DNA from: Calliphora vicina
Taxonomy: Eukaryota > Arthropoda > Insecta > Diptera > Calliphoridae
Assembly: GCF_958450345.1 (NCBI RefSeq)
Contig: NC_088782.1
Span: 1,993,501-2,057,500, forward strand
Length of the DNA: 64,000 nt
Direction: 5' to 3'
The stretch's first letter is position 1. Every line of letters begins with the position of its first letter. Positions 26,599 to 37,736 of this stretch are shown here, one piece after another. Made by a program: the position numbers and the translations under genes. The notes below the pieces were generated by a model. That model was not told where the DNA came from. It did not search any database and worked only from the letters and a program-made list of their open reading frames with translations.

Positions 26599-27952
26599 CA
26601 GAGCTGTAAATGAATAATTCTTTTTTGATTTTAATTCGTTACGAATTAGGTAAATTTTGAGGGCCTTATTTTATAAAACGAAGCGTTCAGAAACGTAAGC
26701 AATTTGTATGAAGAATAATGGGAAAAAGGTTTTGAAAAGGTTTTTTCCATACAAAATTTGTTTAACGTTTGTCGTTGCGTTTTAGAAAATGAGTCCATGA
26801 ATTAATTATTTTTTGACATCAAAAAAGAATTGAATGAAATTTTAATCAATTCAAACGAATTAGGTAGAAACGATTTCTTTTCCAATCAAATGAATTTGTA
26901 AAAAGAAGTTGCAATTTGTTTTCAATTCCAATAAATCTGTAAAATGAATTGCAATTATTTTCTAATTCAAATGAATTTGTTAAAATAAATTTCAATTCAT
27001 TTCCAATTCGTTTGAATTGAATTTATTTTGAATTCATTGAAATGAATTAGAACAATGAATTGTAGTTCAAACGAATGAAATAAAATTCAAGAGAAGATCT
27101 AGGGGAAATGTAAAATACAAATTTAAGGACATCATTTTATAAAACGAAACATTCATAAACATAAACAATTTGTATGAAGATTACTGGGGAAAAGGTTTTA
27201 AACTTGAATTTTGTCCATACAAAATTTGTTTCTTTTAGCAAATAAACAAAATTTTCCCATTTTGATAGGATTTACGCCGATACCTAATAATTCAATTCCT
27301 AATCTACCGCTACCTGACAATTCCAGTATATCATGGGAACTTCAAATCCAAGAATTTTTTGTCTTTGTACTATACTAGGTGATAAAAAAAGAGAGTAGTA
27401 ATGCTTGCTGTCTTTTACATAAAAAATTAGTTGAATAACAAAACGATAGTGTAGATTTACTTACAAAATCAATTAAAATTTCAATCAATTCAATTCAAAT
27501 GAGTTTGATTCATTTGAATTAATGAGGGTATTCATTTAAAAAAAATGGAAAATTACACTTTGATTTTTTTACACTTTTAAAAAACAAAAACAAGAAAAAA
27601 GTCGTACTTTTTATGGAATTTTGTTCAAGTTTTTGTTGTGTAAAAGTGTAAAAAAATCAGAGTGTAATTTTCCATTTTTTTGAAATGAATAACCTTCATT
27701 CAAAATGAAATCAATTTAAATGAATTGAAAATGAATTGCAATTCACCTGGACAAATTCATTTGAATTAGAAACAATTAATTACAATTACAATTAATTTGT
27801 ATCAAATTGAATTTTTGAAATCAAATTTGAATTGACTCAAAATTCATTCAATTAATTTTTTTCCGTGAAAAGAATTAATTAAGAATTTGTAAATTCAGGG
27901 CATGAATAATTCGCGAATTAATTCAAAAACTAAAGATTCATTAACAGCTCTG
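26599..27952. mobile_element. hAT-like non-autonomous element, 1.35 kb
   Basis: Ends CAGAGCTGTAAATGAAT (26599) and, inverted, CAGAGCTGTTAATGAAT (27952). Flanks CAGTGTAT and CAGTGATA look like a decayed 8-bp target duplication; CAGRG ends with 8-bp duplications are typical of hAT. The interior is dense in degenerate AATTCAAATGAATTTG-type subrepeats and holds two GGGCCTC MITE copies (26661-26796 and 27125-27235) and a palindromic MITE (27526-27695). Confidence 0.6.
27526..27695. mobile_element. Palindromic MITE nested in the hAT-like element
   Basis: About 55-bp terminal inverted repeats: GGGTATTCATTT with ATGGAAAATTACACTTTGAT on the left, and the same inverted on the right (GGTTATTCATTT). The loop is about 60 bp. 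No target duplication was recognised. Confidence 0.7.
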
Positions 27953-28345
27953 CAGTGATATAAAAAATTAGTTAAATATGTATGAAATATTTAGATAATA
28001 CCCCGAATATTTGAAATTTTCATACAAAATTTACTTTATAAACCTATGATAAATTTAAAAACTCCTTATGTATGTATATAGGGATTAATATTGAAATCTT
28101 TGTTAGCAAATCATTGTTATCCTCCGTATTCTGAGAATGATACACAATTATAAGACATAGTAAATAAAAGAAATAGTAAAAAAAGACATAGTAAAAAAAT
28201 AAATAAACTATTTTCAAATACAGCCTAATTATGAATAAAAATTCCCCGGGAGTTTTTTCCTTTTTCCCCTAGTTTTGCATTGAAATTATATAAGCACGAG
28301 CATTTCAACACAAGAATGCATAAATCAATATTAAAAATTTATATT

Positions 28346-28456
28346 TGGGGGATTCAAACGGTCTGCTTTTTTGTTTGAAACCCAACAAAAATTTATTAAA
28401 ACTAAAAAAATATTTTATGACAGTACGACCTAATAGGAGACCGTTTGAATCCCCCA
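28346..28456. mobile_element. MITE with TIR TGGGGGATTCAAACGGT, ATT duplication
   Basis: 111 bp, ends TGGGGGATTCAAACGGTC and GACCGTTTGAATCCCCCA, flanked by ATT on both sides (28343-28345, 28457-28459). A longer copy at 52005 shares the ends, the internal TGTTTGAAACCCAACAAAAA and the ATT duplication. Confidence 0.8.
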
Positions 28457-29333
28457 ATTGTTTTTTGTCAATGTCTAAAAGGAATATACATAATTCCAAT
28501 TCTATTGTTAAATTTTATAGGAATATTGTTCCATATGAAAATTTTATTGTATGTATACGATTCCATTTTACAACTCATTTATTGCTTTCATTGACTTTTT
28601 GATTAACACTTCATAGTTCATGGTAAACTCCCACCGCTATGAGTTTGCAAGTACTGTGAGAGGTTGGACATACATATGTTTTTACAGTTTATGCAACATG
28701 AAATTTTAATTAATTCAGTTTCAAGTGCAGGGTTTTAATTATAAGGATATACATTTGTTTCATTTACATTTCACTGTTTTCACCCATATACATAGAAATT
28801 TACATTTTGTTAATTTTTTTGTTAAAAATATACAACAGAGGAATTTAAAATTCTTAGACAAAAATAACTTTATATTGAGTATCAGTGAAGGGTATTTAAA
28901 ATTCATTTAGTACCCAATATTCAAACATCTTACTCAATTGACAGAAGAAAAGAAATCGACACAAGGAAATGCGTAACAGGAAAACAAGGACGAGCATGAA
29001 ATACATAAATATTCACACCCATTAACAATAAAATTAAATTATCTTCTGAATGTGCTGGTGTTTTCGTCAGATACTACAAAATCTTACTTACTAGGTTAGT
29101 AAGTAATAAGTATACATAGTAGATTGTATTTCTTAACCACTTCTATTTCATTTCATTTAATTTTCTTATTTATGATTTGAATTACAACATACATACATAC
29201 ACATACCCATAAATAAATAATCGATTTGGTTGATGAATGCTATGTGGTGTGGTTTACAATTGAATTCAATAAATTGCTGAGTCTACAAATGTATATATTT
29301 AAATTTTCTGAAATTAGAGAATATATTTATATT

Positions 29334-29597
29334 AGGATGGCCCCAAAAAATATCGTTTCGCAAAATGTTTGCCCTGAGTTAAGTATTTGGTGAGCTGAAT
29401 CAAAGGATAAAAAAAGTCCTTTTTAAATGTTTTCATGATTTTTTTTCATATTTTTCACAAAGTCTGCATATGAATTATTGATATCAAGTGATAAGCGCTT
29501 TCAATGACGTATCTGAAATAATCGTTTAAGTCTAAAAATATTCCAAAGTTAACATTTTTGGCAAAAATTTTAAATTTTGACTTATAATTATTTAAAA
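29334..29597. repeat. Fragment of the TTAGGGTGGCCCC element
   Basis: TTAGGATGGCCCCAA, then CAAAATGTTTGCCCTGAGT, resembles the terminus at 42207. It is one-ended here and cut by the mini-Helitron that follows. Confidence 0.5.
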
Positions 29598-30807
29598 CTA
29601 GTTGACCCGCATGGCTTCGCCCGGTAGCATTTACTAATGTTAGTTCTTCAAGTTTCTTCAACCCACATACAACTGCCTGTTCTTATTTATTTGCAAATAA
29701 AATATCTAAATTTGTACTGCATACTTTAGGGAGCTTTTTTATTACAATTGACTGGACTAAAAAAAAGATCCGAGTTTCATCCGGAATTTTTGAATTTTTT
29801 TTCTTTACAAACCATCTCCTGAAAATTTCTAATCGAATAAAAAAAATCAGCCAAATCGCTTCAGCCGTTCTCACGTGCTGATGGTCACATGGACCATTTC
29901 ATTTTTATATACATTCAGTTGCGAACAAGATAATAGCAGACCACGAAATTTTGAAATATTTTAACTTTTTTCACAGTGTACTGAATTTGACATACAGAAG
30001 AGAGTGGACGTCGAATATATTGACTACAGCCTGAACTTCCAAATAAAACCAGTTTAGACCCACCAGTTCACAAAATATTGAGATATTTGCTTGCAAACCA
30101 GTCGGCATTCAGCGTACTCCAAACGAGTACCACTATATATTTGTTTTAATAGTGGCTTTTTCCTTGGACTTCGTTCTGTGAAGTTTGCATCTAGAAATCA
30201 TCTCCTTACTGTCATATCAATAACTTCTAAATTTCATTCGGTTTTTATTAGCTTGACAGATTAAATGGATTGCATTTGATGATTCTGACGATATTTCGAT
30301 CGTCCTGAGGTGCAGTTTTCCGTTTGCAGTCCCCATTTTTTATTTTTTTCTTTCTATTCAATAGCATTTGATATAAAGTTGAATATGTGGAAAAGATTTT
30401 CCTTATTTTTATAACTTTAAAATTAATTTTCCTTAAGCAATGAATTATATAAAAAAGAACTATTTTTAATGTTAAATATACAATAAATTCAGCATATTTA
30501 ACTAAATTGTACTTTAATCTTAAAAAATATTTGACTTCTTTAAAAAAAAAATAAAAAAAATTAATTTAATAATCCGGCACTGCTATTTCAATGTTAATAA
30601 AAAAATACATATTGTCATATATAAGAGCCTTTATTTCCGAAGTTACCATTGTTTTTACAAAAAGATTACATCACAAAAAAATTACAGGCTTGACCGATTA
30701 TGGGCATAAACAAAATTTTAAGTTTAACAGTTTTAAAGACGTTGTACGCTGTTTCAAAAAAATTTCCTAGTGGTACTGCTATTTTCTTGTTCGTAACTGT
30801 ATATAGA
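29598..30807 (-). mobile_element. Mini-Helitron interrupted by a Tc1-like insertion
   Basis: On the minus strand the 3' end reads GGCGAAGCC (hairpin) then CTAG followed by T, the Helitron terminus. The body matches copies at 30812 and 43561 (AACCATCTCCTGAAAATTT). Its 5' TATATATA end is split by the element at 29916-30799; the remaining TC-TATATA start is at 30800-30807. Confidence 0.7.
29916..30799. mobile_element. Decayed Tc1-like transposon, about 0.88 kb
   Basis: Terminal inverted repeats CAGTTGCGAACAAGATAATA and, inverted, CAGTTACGAACAAGAAAATA, with TA-rich flanks. The interior has lost its open frame. Termini of this type are usual for fly Tc1-like elements; assignment is from the ends only. 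Confidence 0.55.
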
Positions 30808-30811
30808 TAGA

Positions 30812-31048
30812 CTAGTTGACCCGCCCGGCTTCGCCCGGTAGCATTTACTAATGCATTTACCTGTTCTTATTTATTTGCAAATAAAATATCTAAATTTGTA
30901 CTGCTAAAGTATGGGAGCTGGACTCAAAAAAAAATCCGAGTTTTACCCGGAATTTTAGAATTTTTTTCTTTACAAACCATCTCCTGAAAATTTTGAATCG
31001 AATAATAAAGAAATCATACATAGACCATTTCATTTTTATATATATAGA
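30812..31048 (-). mobile_element. Mini-Helitron, second tandem copy
   Basis: Minus-strand 5' end TC-TATATATATAAAAATG, preceded by A; 3' end GGCGAAGCCGGGCGGGTCAA then CTAG followed by T. It lies 5 bp from the first copy, same orientation. Slightly shorter than the others through an internal deletion. Confidence 0.75.
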
Positions 31049-31072
31049 TTAACAGATTATAATCCTGATATA

Positions 31073-31330
31073 GGGTCTCATTTTATAAAACGAAACGTTT
31101 GGAAGCGTAAGCAATTTGTATGAAGAATACTAGGAAAAACTTGAAACTTGAATATTTTGTAAAACGAAGCGTTCAGAAACGTAAGCAATTTGTATGAAAA
31201 ATACTGGGGAAAGGGTTTGAAACTTGAATATTTTCCATTCAAAATTTGTTTAACGTTTGTCGTTTCGTTTTATAAAATGAGGCCCAAAATTTTGTTAACG
31301 TTTGTCGTTTCGTTTTATAAAATTTACCGA
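31073..31330. mobile_element. Rearranged GGGCCTC MITE cluster
   Basis: A left half (31073-31152), a second left half plus right end (31153-31285, ending AAAATGAGGCCC), and an extra right-end fragment (31286-31330). The pattern suggests internal duplication of one insertion. Confidence 0.65.
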
Positions 31331-31379
31331 AACTTTTTTTTCGGTTTTTCGAAATTCAACCTAGTTCGAATTTTATTTG

Positions 31380-32450
31380 AGTTCATATCGATTCCGAGCC
31401 AAATGAACTGGTCATGTTTTGAGGCCAAGAACGAATCAAGCCATTATCGGATACTCTGTATACCAGAGAAAGCGGTCTGGTCAGATTTCAGCAGCTTATA
31501 ATACAGAGCCTGACCTTAGCGCCATGGATATTTGACTTTGGTATCGATTCGATCTCTTACGCTTCGAGTTATCGTAATGGATCCGTTTTTCATCGAAAGT
31601 AATGATTCGGTGCAAAAATGGTATTCTGTTATAGCGTTCGAGCCTCATTTCGTAGGGTATTCAATCGATTAATCGTTAATCGGTTAACTGATTAATTTGG
31701 TCGGTTAATTGTTTGAATAATTCAAAACTGATGATTTTAAAATAACTTAAAAAAGAACTGAGATATTGGATATTCTTCATCATGCCTTACTTTCGATTTC
31801 TCCAACATCTACAATCAGCAAGAGAGTTATTCCAAGTCGAGTTTTAATAAAACTTAAAAACATTATTTATTTTTGGGTTGAATTATTATGTTGTGTTATG
31901 ATTTGTTTATTTTTCACGTTTTTGTTCTTTTTATTATTAATAAAATATTTAAATAAGTATACACAATTCTTGGTTTTATTTTCACTTTAAAATTTAAATA
32001 TAAATTATTCGGTTAAACGAATAATTTAAAATTAACCGATTATATCTAGAATCCGATTAATAATTTGCTCAATTAACCGATTAAACCAGAATATCCTAGT
32101 GTCTCGGCTTAAATTCGAATGGTTCTCAATTTCCCTGCTTTTGGATGAATCCTGCTGCCCGCAAATGTTTTGAAATCAATTCAATTATTGATCTTCAAAC
32201 ATTTTTGGCATGGCCAGTCCGATCTTTGTCTTCCGTGTCAAAATCACCACTTCTTGCGCGATGAAACCGAAACATTCACCATAATCTTTGGTGAGCAATC
32301 GGTATGCTTGCGGCATTTTTTTTCAAATTAAAGTAAAGCAAAACTTCCCGCATATGACGATTCGTTGGTACAAAAGTGAGAATAATGACAGATATGTAAC
32401 CTTCAAAATGACATATGTTATTAAAAACAGCGTTCAAAAGTTACGCCACA
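31380..32450 (-). pseudogene. Decayed mariner, split by a hAT-type element
   Basis: Minus-strand sequence matches the mariner copies at 42520 and 55465: the 3' part (GGCTTGATTCGTTCTTGGCC) lies near 31430 and the 5' part (AAAGTGAGAATAA inverted) near 32365. Multiple stops. The hAT-type element at 31653-32098 sits in the middle and about 13 bp of the host element is missing at the junction. Confidence 0.7.
31653..32098. mobile_element. hAT-type element, TIR TAGGGTATTCAAT, deleted copy
   Basis: TAGGGTATTCAATCGATTAA at the left; TAGGATATTCTGG inverted at the right. Subterminal ATTAACCGATTAA repeats. A relic near 31766 (SISPTSTISKRVIPSRVLI) resembles the C-terminal hAT dimerisation region of the longer copy at 35840. 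Confidence 0.65.
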
Positions 32451-32459
32451 GGGGAAAAT

Positions 32460-33400
32460 AGAAATTGTAATTCAGAAATGCAAATTAATATTGAGAAAAA
32501 AACTATTTGAAATTCAGAAATAAAATTAATAATAAGAAAATTGTATTTCAGAATAGAAAAAAATTATAATGAAATCACATTGAGTAAATAAAAATTATGT
32601 CGAGAATTAAAAATTCTTATGTTATTTATACCCTACACAGCAGATGTTTGTAACGCCCAAAAATATTAGTCTAACACCCAACTTAAAGTATACCGATCGA
32701 CTAAGAATCACTTTCTGAGTCGGTCCATTATTTCACCTAGCCCCCATACAAATGTCCTTCCGAAATTGGACTTTATCGGTCATAAATGTTTAATTTATAA
32801 ATGTATCTCCACAAATTGCGGTCCAAATAAGTTTTATATATACAAAATTCATATCACTAGATTTTGTTACGATCGGTCCATAATTAGCCATAGCTCCCAT
32901 ATAGACCCGCTTCCGAAAATCACTTTAACGTGCATAAATCGCTTAAAAATTTTGGTATACTCATGGTGATCGGTCCATAATTGGTCATAGCCCCCATATA
33001 AGGCACACTTCCGAAAATCACTCAAAAATATAAATGATTGAAATTTTAAAAGAAAAATGTTTTTGCTCTTTTACTTAGTGTAGGGTATTATATGGTCGGG
33101 CTTGACCGACCATACTTACTTACTTGTTTTAATTTAGTTTTGTTTTTATAAAATACTTGATACGAATATTCAAGTCTGTTTAACAGAAATTTATAGTTGT
33201 ATTTTCTAAACTTCATTTTTAATTTTCTGAATATAAATTTCGATTTCTCAATTTCAATTGGTTTTTCTCAAGATTACTTTGCTATTCTGAATTTAAATTT
33301 GTATTTTCCCTAGATTAATTTTGATTTGTCAATTTCAATTGGTTTTTTCTCAATATAAATTTGCTTTTCTCAATATCAATTTCAATTTGTTAAAAATCAG
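32460..33400. repeat. Inverted degenerate repeat arms around a dispersed element
   Basis: Both arms (32460-32610 and, inverted, 33150-33400) are built of degenerate AATTTATATTGAGAAAA units. Between them is a dispersed repeat running from TATACCCTACACAGC (32626) to GTGTAGGGTATTATATGGTC (about 33079) and TACTTGTTTT (33121-33130). A related short copy is at 2321-2490. Confidence 0.5.
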
Positions 33401-33769
33401 GTAAGAGTTAACAAACGATAAAAAACAGTACCCGTTTCAGATAAATAATTCAATGAAAATTGTATTAATAGCTTCAAAGCCAACAAGCTGTAAACCTTTG
33501 TAATATTTTCAAAATAGTTTTCAGTTTAAAGTAATTGAAAATCAAATTTAGCACACCAGTTACATTTCGTTTCAATTCTTTCTTCTTGGAAAGGTACATA
33601 ATAAAAGGATTTCGAGCTTAATGAATGTTTATACGGACCCCTAAAGGGAGCAGACCCCCATTTAAGAACCGATGGTCTATATTAATGATTGATAAGAACA
33701 TACATATTTATGTATGGTATTATTATTATTATTATTCATCTCTATTTATTCAATTAATTTATTCCATTT

Positions 33770-34230
33770 TTTATACCCTTCGCCATGAGTTTCAATATTT
33801 AATATATATAAATTTGTCATTCCATTTGTAATTTCTACATTTTTCATTTGCGACCCCACAAAGTATATATATTCTGGATCGTTATAGATAACGAAGTCGA
33901 TGAAGCCATGTCCGTCTGTCCGTGTATGTTGAAATCAACTTTCCGTAGCCCACAAATAACTTAAATACATTATTCATACATCAATATATCGGGAACTCTT
34001 CCGGCTCGGTTGCCATTTAAAATCGACAAAATCGTCCGATAAATGGCTGAGAAATAAGGAAAAAACCGGGACAACTTCGATTTTTTCCCTATTTTTATAT
34101 ACATACATAGTATATCTAGATTACTAAGTAGATAGGTATTTCAAAGTTCATTGCAACGATGTATATAAGGCTATAGTAAGTTGGACAAAATCGGGAAAAA
34201 TATTTTGTAACCCGAATTTTTTTTTCATCA
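33770..34230. repeat. Dispersed dipteran repeat with GTCCGTCTGTCC core
   Basis: Starts TATACCCTTCGCCATGAG, continues AAAGTATATATATTCTGGAT and ATGTCCGTCTGTCC. A fuller copy is at 49195-49850, partial ones at 39850-40210 and 61530-61700. This motif is a common high-copy repeat in fly genomes; I cannot name the class. Confidence 0.6.
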
Positions 34231-34787
34231 AAAATGTTTTTTGTCATAAATTCTTTTTCGAAAATTTTTTTTGGGAGATTGTGTTGAAAAATAGATTCGG
34301 TTCGGAAAAAAAGATTTAAGGCGGACTATAACGATTTTCATGATCTTAAAAAAATCAAAAAATTCACTAGTGTTGAGGTTGTGTGTAGCTCTAATTTATT
34401 TATTTATTTAATTTATCTTATTTTATTTTGTCTTTTTCTGTTGTTTTTATCCTTTACATTTTCATATTGATTTTTGTATTATTCAATTATTCTTGTATTT
34501 TTCATTTATCTCTGTAATTAATTGAGTCTTCTTTGATTGTTTGCAGGTAAATACGAAATCACATGCAAATTGTTTTATAAAATTTACAATCATTCTTGTT
34601 GCTATTGTGTTTCTCTTAAACAATAAACAATCAAAGTGCAGTTTCAAATTACTAAAAAGCTAAAACTAAAAAACACACTCCTAAGACTCGTAAGTAGAAA
34701 ATGTAATTAAGTATATTTGTATGTATAAAGTTTTGTATAAATGTTTCTAAATATTTATTATTGAGAACAAAGTTTACTAACTAATAG

Positions 34788-35055
34788 GTGATATCGTTGT
34801 TGTATGGTAGAATCAAATTAGAATTGCATATAAGGTTCAATGAAAAGTTTACAAAATGCTGGGAGGAAACAGAAATGTTCGTCCAGGCATCAGACCTTAT
34901 CCGTTCTAAATTTGTTAAAACGTGATATCGTTGTTGTATGGTAGAATCAAATTAGAATTGCATATAAGGTTCAATGAAAAGTTTGCAAAATGCTGGGAGG
35001 AAACAAAAATGTTCGTCCAGGCATCAGACCTTCCCGTTCTAAATTTGTTAAAACT
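34788..35055. repeat. Tandem duplication, 134-bp unit, two copies
   Basis: GTGATATCGTTGTTGTATGG begins at 34788 and again at 34922. The two copies differ at only a few positions. The low divergence suggests a recent duplication. Confidence 0.9.
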
Positions 35056-35189
35056 TGGCACGCAGGTTCTTTATTGTAATTACAAAATTAGAAGTTGCTC
35101 AAATATGTTGCGTCTTTTTAAAATTTCTCTATTATTTCAGTTAAAATTATAAATCAATTAAATAAAAGTCAAAACAAATGTATTTGAAA

Positions 35190-35695
35190 TCGTGCTTCGG
35201 TTTGCGTCGCGTTTCTCCGATCCCAATTACCTACGCACAGTGGGGGATCCGGATTTGAAAGGGCGTAGCCAAGGAGTATTCGAGTTTAAGTTATTAAAAT
35301 GGGCCCTATAAATGATCCAGGTGCGGCGCTATGGCGGCTCAAAGTAGGGTACCTTCGATATGTAAAATTTTTAAACACATGCAATATTTTTGTTTCCCAT
35401 CCGATTTCAAAGATTTTTATATTTGTTTGGGTGTGCTATTTATCTCTTATAATTTCCGAGTTATAGGCATTTCATAATTTAAATTTTAGAATTTTGCCAT
35501 ACCTTGGTCCGCTTTTTTAAAAATATAAGGCGTACTTTTGGACCAAAAAATTTGTAGGGCCCATTTTAATAACTTAAACTCGAATACTCCTTGGCTACGC
35601 CCACTTCCGATCGGACCAGCCGTTTAGAAATGCCATATTTAATTCCAAAATTTCGATTCTGCCCCACTGTGCAACGCCAACCGGGGTATTAATGT
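35190..35695. mobile_element. Right half of the ACCCCGGTTTGCGTCGC MITE
   Basis: CGTGCTTCGGTTTGCGTCGC at the left and CCAACCGGGGTATTAATGTA at the right match the right half of the complete copy at 38699. It is interrupted by the Transib-like element at 35236-35671. Confidence 0.65.
35236..35671. mobile_element. Transib-like non-autonomous element with CACAGTG ends
   Basis: 436 bp, ends CACAGTGGGG and CCCCACTGTG, flanked by CTACG and CAACG. The uninterrupted relative at 39025-39035 reads CGACG at this point. Transib elements make 5-bp GC-rich duplications and start with CAC heptamers like the RAG signal CACAGTG. No transposase is present. A related end (CAGTGGGGCAGAATC) is at 8317. Confidence 0.65.
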
Positions 35696-35839
35696 ATTTG
35701 TCTCATAGTAATGCTTATGTACCCTAGTTTCAAATCCTTTTAAAAAACTTTTTTTTGAACACATGATATTGAACCATTGACCTTTTTTCATTTTGACGCT
35801 GTTTGAAATGCACATTTCTGACAAATATTTAGTACTGAC

Positions 35840-36908
35840 TAGGATATTCAATCGATTAACCGTTAATCGGTTAACCGATTAATTTTGGACGGTTAACTGT
35901 TCGAATAATTTGAAATTGCCGATTTTCAAATAACAAATAAACCGATTAATTTGTGTCGATTAACCGAAATTCCTTTTTTTGCACTTTAAATTTTTTTTTG
36001 TATTTATTTTTCCATTTGAACATCCAATAAACATGTTTAGTGAGTATGTATAACAACTGAAATATTTAATTTACATGTATTTGAAACTTTGTTTGTATTT
36101 ACATGTATAGACGAAACTTTTTTTTTAAATGATAAATCAATATCTAAAACCATCCAAAAAGGAATATTCTTGATTTCTCCAAAATATACAATCAGCGAGA
36201 GAGTTTTTTCCAAGAAAAGTTTTATTAAATCTAAAGAAAAAAATCGTTTAAATTATATTCTTTTTATAAAAGATTATTTCAGAAGATCTCACTAAAACTA
36301 TAAAAAACTCACACATCGCTCATTTGCTGCAACAACGTCATAATTCAAAAAAAGTCGTTTCGAGAAAAACATCTTTGAATATTTTATGCATTTTACTATT
36401 TCTTAAATAAATTTTCAACAAGTCATGCGATTTCAGAAATTTTAATAGGAGATTTTAATATCTTCCTAACCTGTATTTAACCCAAATTTTTACTTATCAA
36501 ATAAGTAAACATTGTAAAACTTAATTTACAATGCTTACAACAGAAAAACACCCTCACACAAAAAATAATTTATTTTTTTGAAAACCGATAAAACTATATG
36601 AAAGATTATAGAACAGCGCATATTTTGTATTACTCAGTTCAATAAACACGGATTTTGAGTAATGATGGTGTTGCAGCAAATAGGCGATATGTTTACAAAA
36701 ATGATCTCAAATACCTTATTTGCCTTTTTTTTATGTTTTTGTATACAAAATTCGTTGTTGTATTTTCAATTTGAAATGAAAATATAAATTATTCGGTTAA
36801 TCGAATAATATTAAATTAACCGATTATTAACCGATTAAATCTAAACCTCGATTAATTATTTGCTCGATTAACCGATTAAACCAGAAACCCGATTAATTGA
36901 ATACCCTA
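35840..36908 (+). mobile_element. hAT transposon relic, 1,069 bp, perfect 8-bp duplication
   Basis: Ends TAGGATATTCAAT and, inverted, TAGGGTATTCAAT; GTACTGAC flanks both sides exactly (35832-35839, 36909-36916). Subterminal GATTAACCG repeats. Near 36160-36290 a broken frame (LISPKYTISERVFSKKSFI, then KNRLNYILF) matches the C-terminal hAT dimerisation pattern (ER-FS, K-NRL). This supports hAT independently of the duplication. Confidence 0.85.
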
Positions 36909-37593
36909 GTACTGACTGTAAACAAAAGAGAGCAAAATATTTCTATATGAACAACATTTGAGTAACAAGTATTTTTGTTAACGGTACCAACTTCTTTGTT
37001 TTTATTTTTACATAAAGATAACAAAAAGTAACTAACTTTACAAATATATTTATATTACACAAACTCCTTTACTTACCCAAAAAGTTTTCCAATAAAACGA
37101 TGTAAGCTGAGAGTATTTTTACTTTTTCTCAAATATTTATTACATTTTTAAAATACAAATAAACTTTATTGAGTAAAAACATTTCGTTGATTTCACAATA
37201 ATCTGAACAATGTATTGCGAATATTAGAATTTATGAAAACAAATCGAAATCATTTAATGAAATTTCTGCAGAATTGAAAAATTCTAATGAACAAAACATA
37301 ATAATCAAACTGTACACATGTGTATTAGAGTGTCTGAAAAATATTTTTTTAAAGCTTGGTACACAAAATATTAGACAATTTGAACAACGTCGTATTGGGG
37401 TCAAAAGTTGACTTTACAGACAGACATACGGCTGGCCATAGCTGTACCATCACAGAGTCTCGTAAAATTCCAGAAACAACTATATTTTTTCTGAAATTTT
37501 AACAAAAATGTTTTGATATTATTGAAATAATAATAGAGTTTATTGAAATATAGAATAACCGTAATTACGTTTATATCGTTTAAGGTTGAACAG

Positions 37594-37736
37594 TAATTTT
37601 TTTTAAACAAACACTAACTGTGAAGCGTTTTGCTTGTCTGCAGATACACCCAGAGTTTCTTGCGGGAATCGAACCCGCAACCCTCAGATTGATAGTCCGG
37701 CACTCGAGCGTCTAGTCTATCGGGTCAATAATTGCG
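37594..37736 (-). repeat. tRNA-derived SINE or tRNA pseudogene
   Basis: The minus strand has a B box GGTTCGATTCC (37675-37665) inside a perfect T-arm GCGGG/CCCGC and an A-box-like TAGACTAGACG. The anticodon loop reads CTATCAA, but the anticodon stem is mismatched and the acceptor ends do not pair at the right distance. A tail of about 50 nt ends in an A-run (about 37594). This is better read as a SINE head than as a working tRNA. Confidence 0.6.

Noticed and set aside
37594..37736. Functional tRNA gene
   Set aside because: Anticodon stem mismatches and acceptor halves that do not pair at the normal distance.
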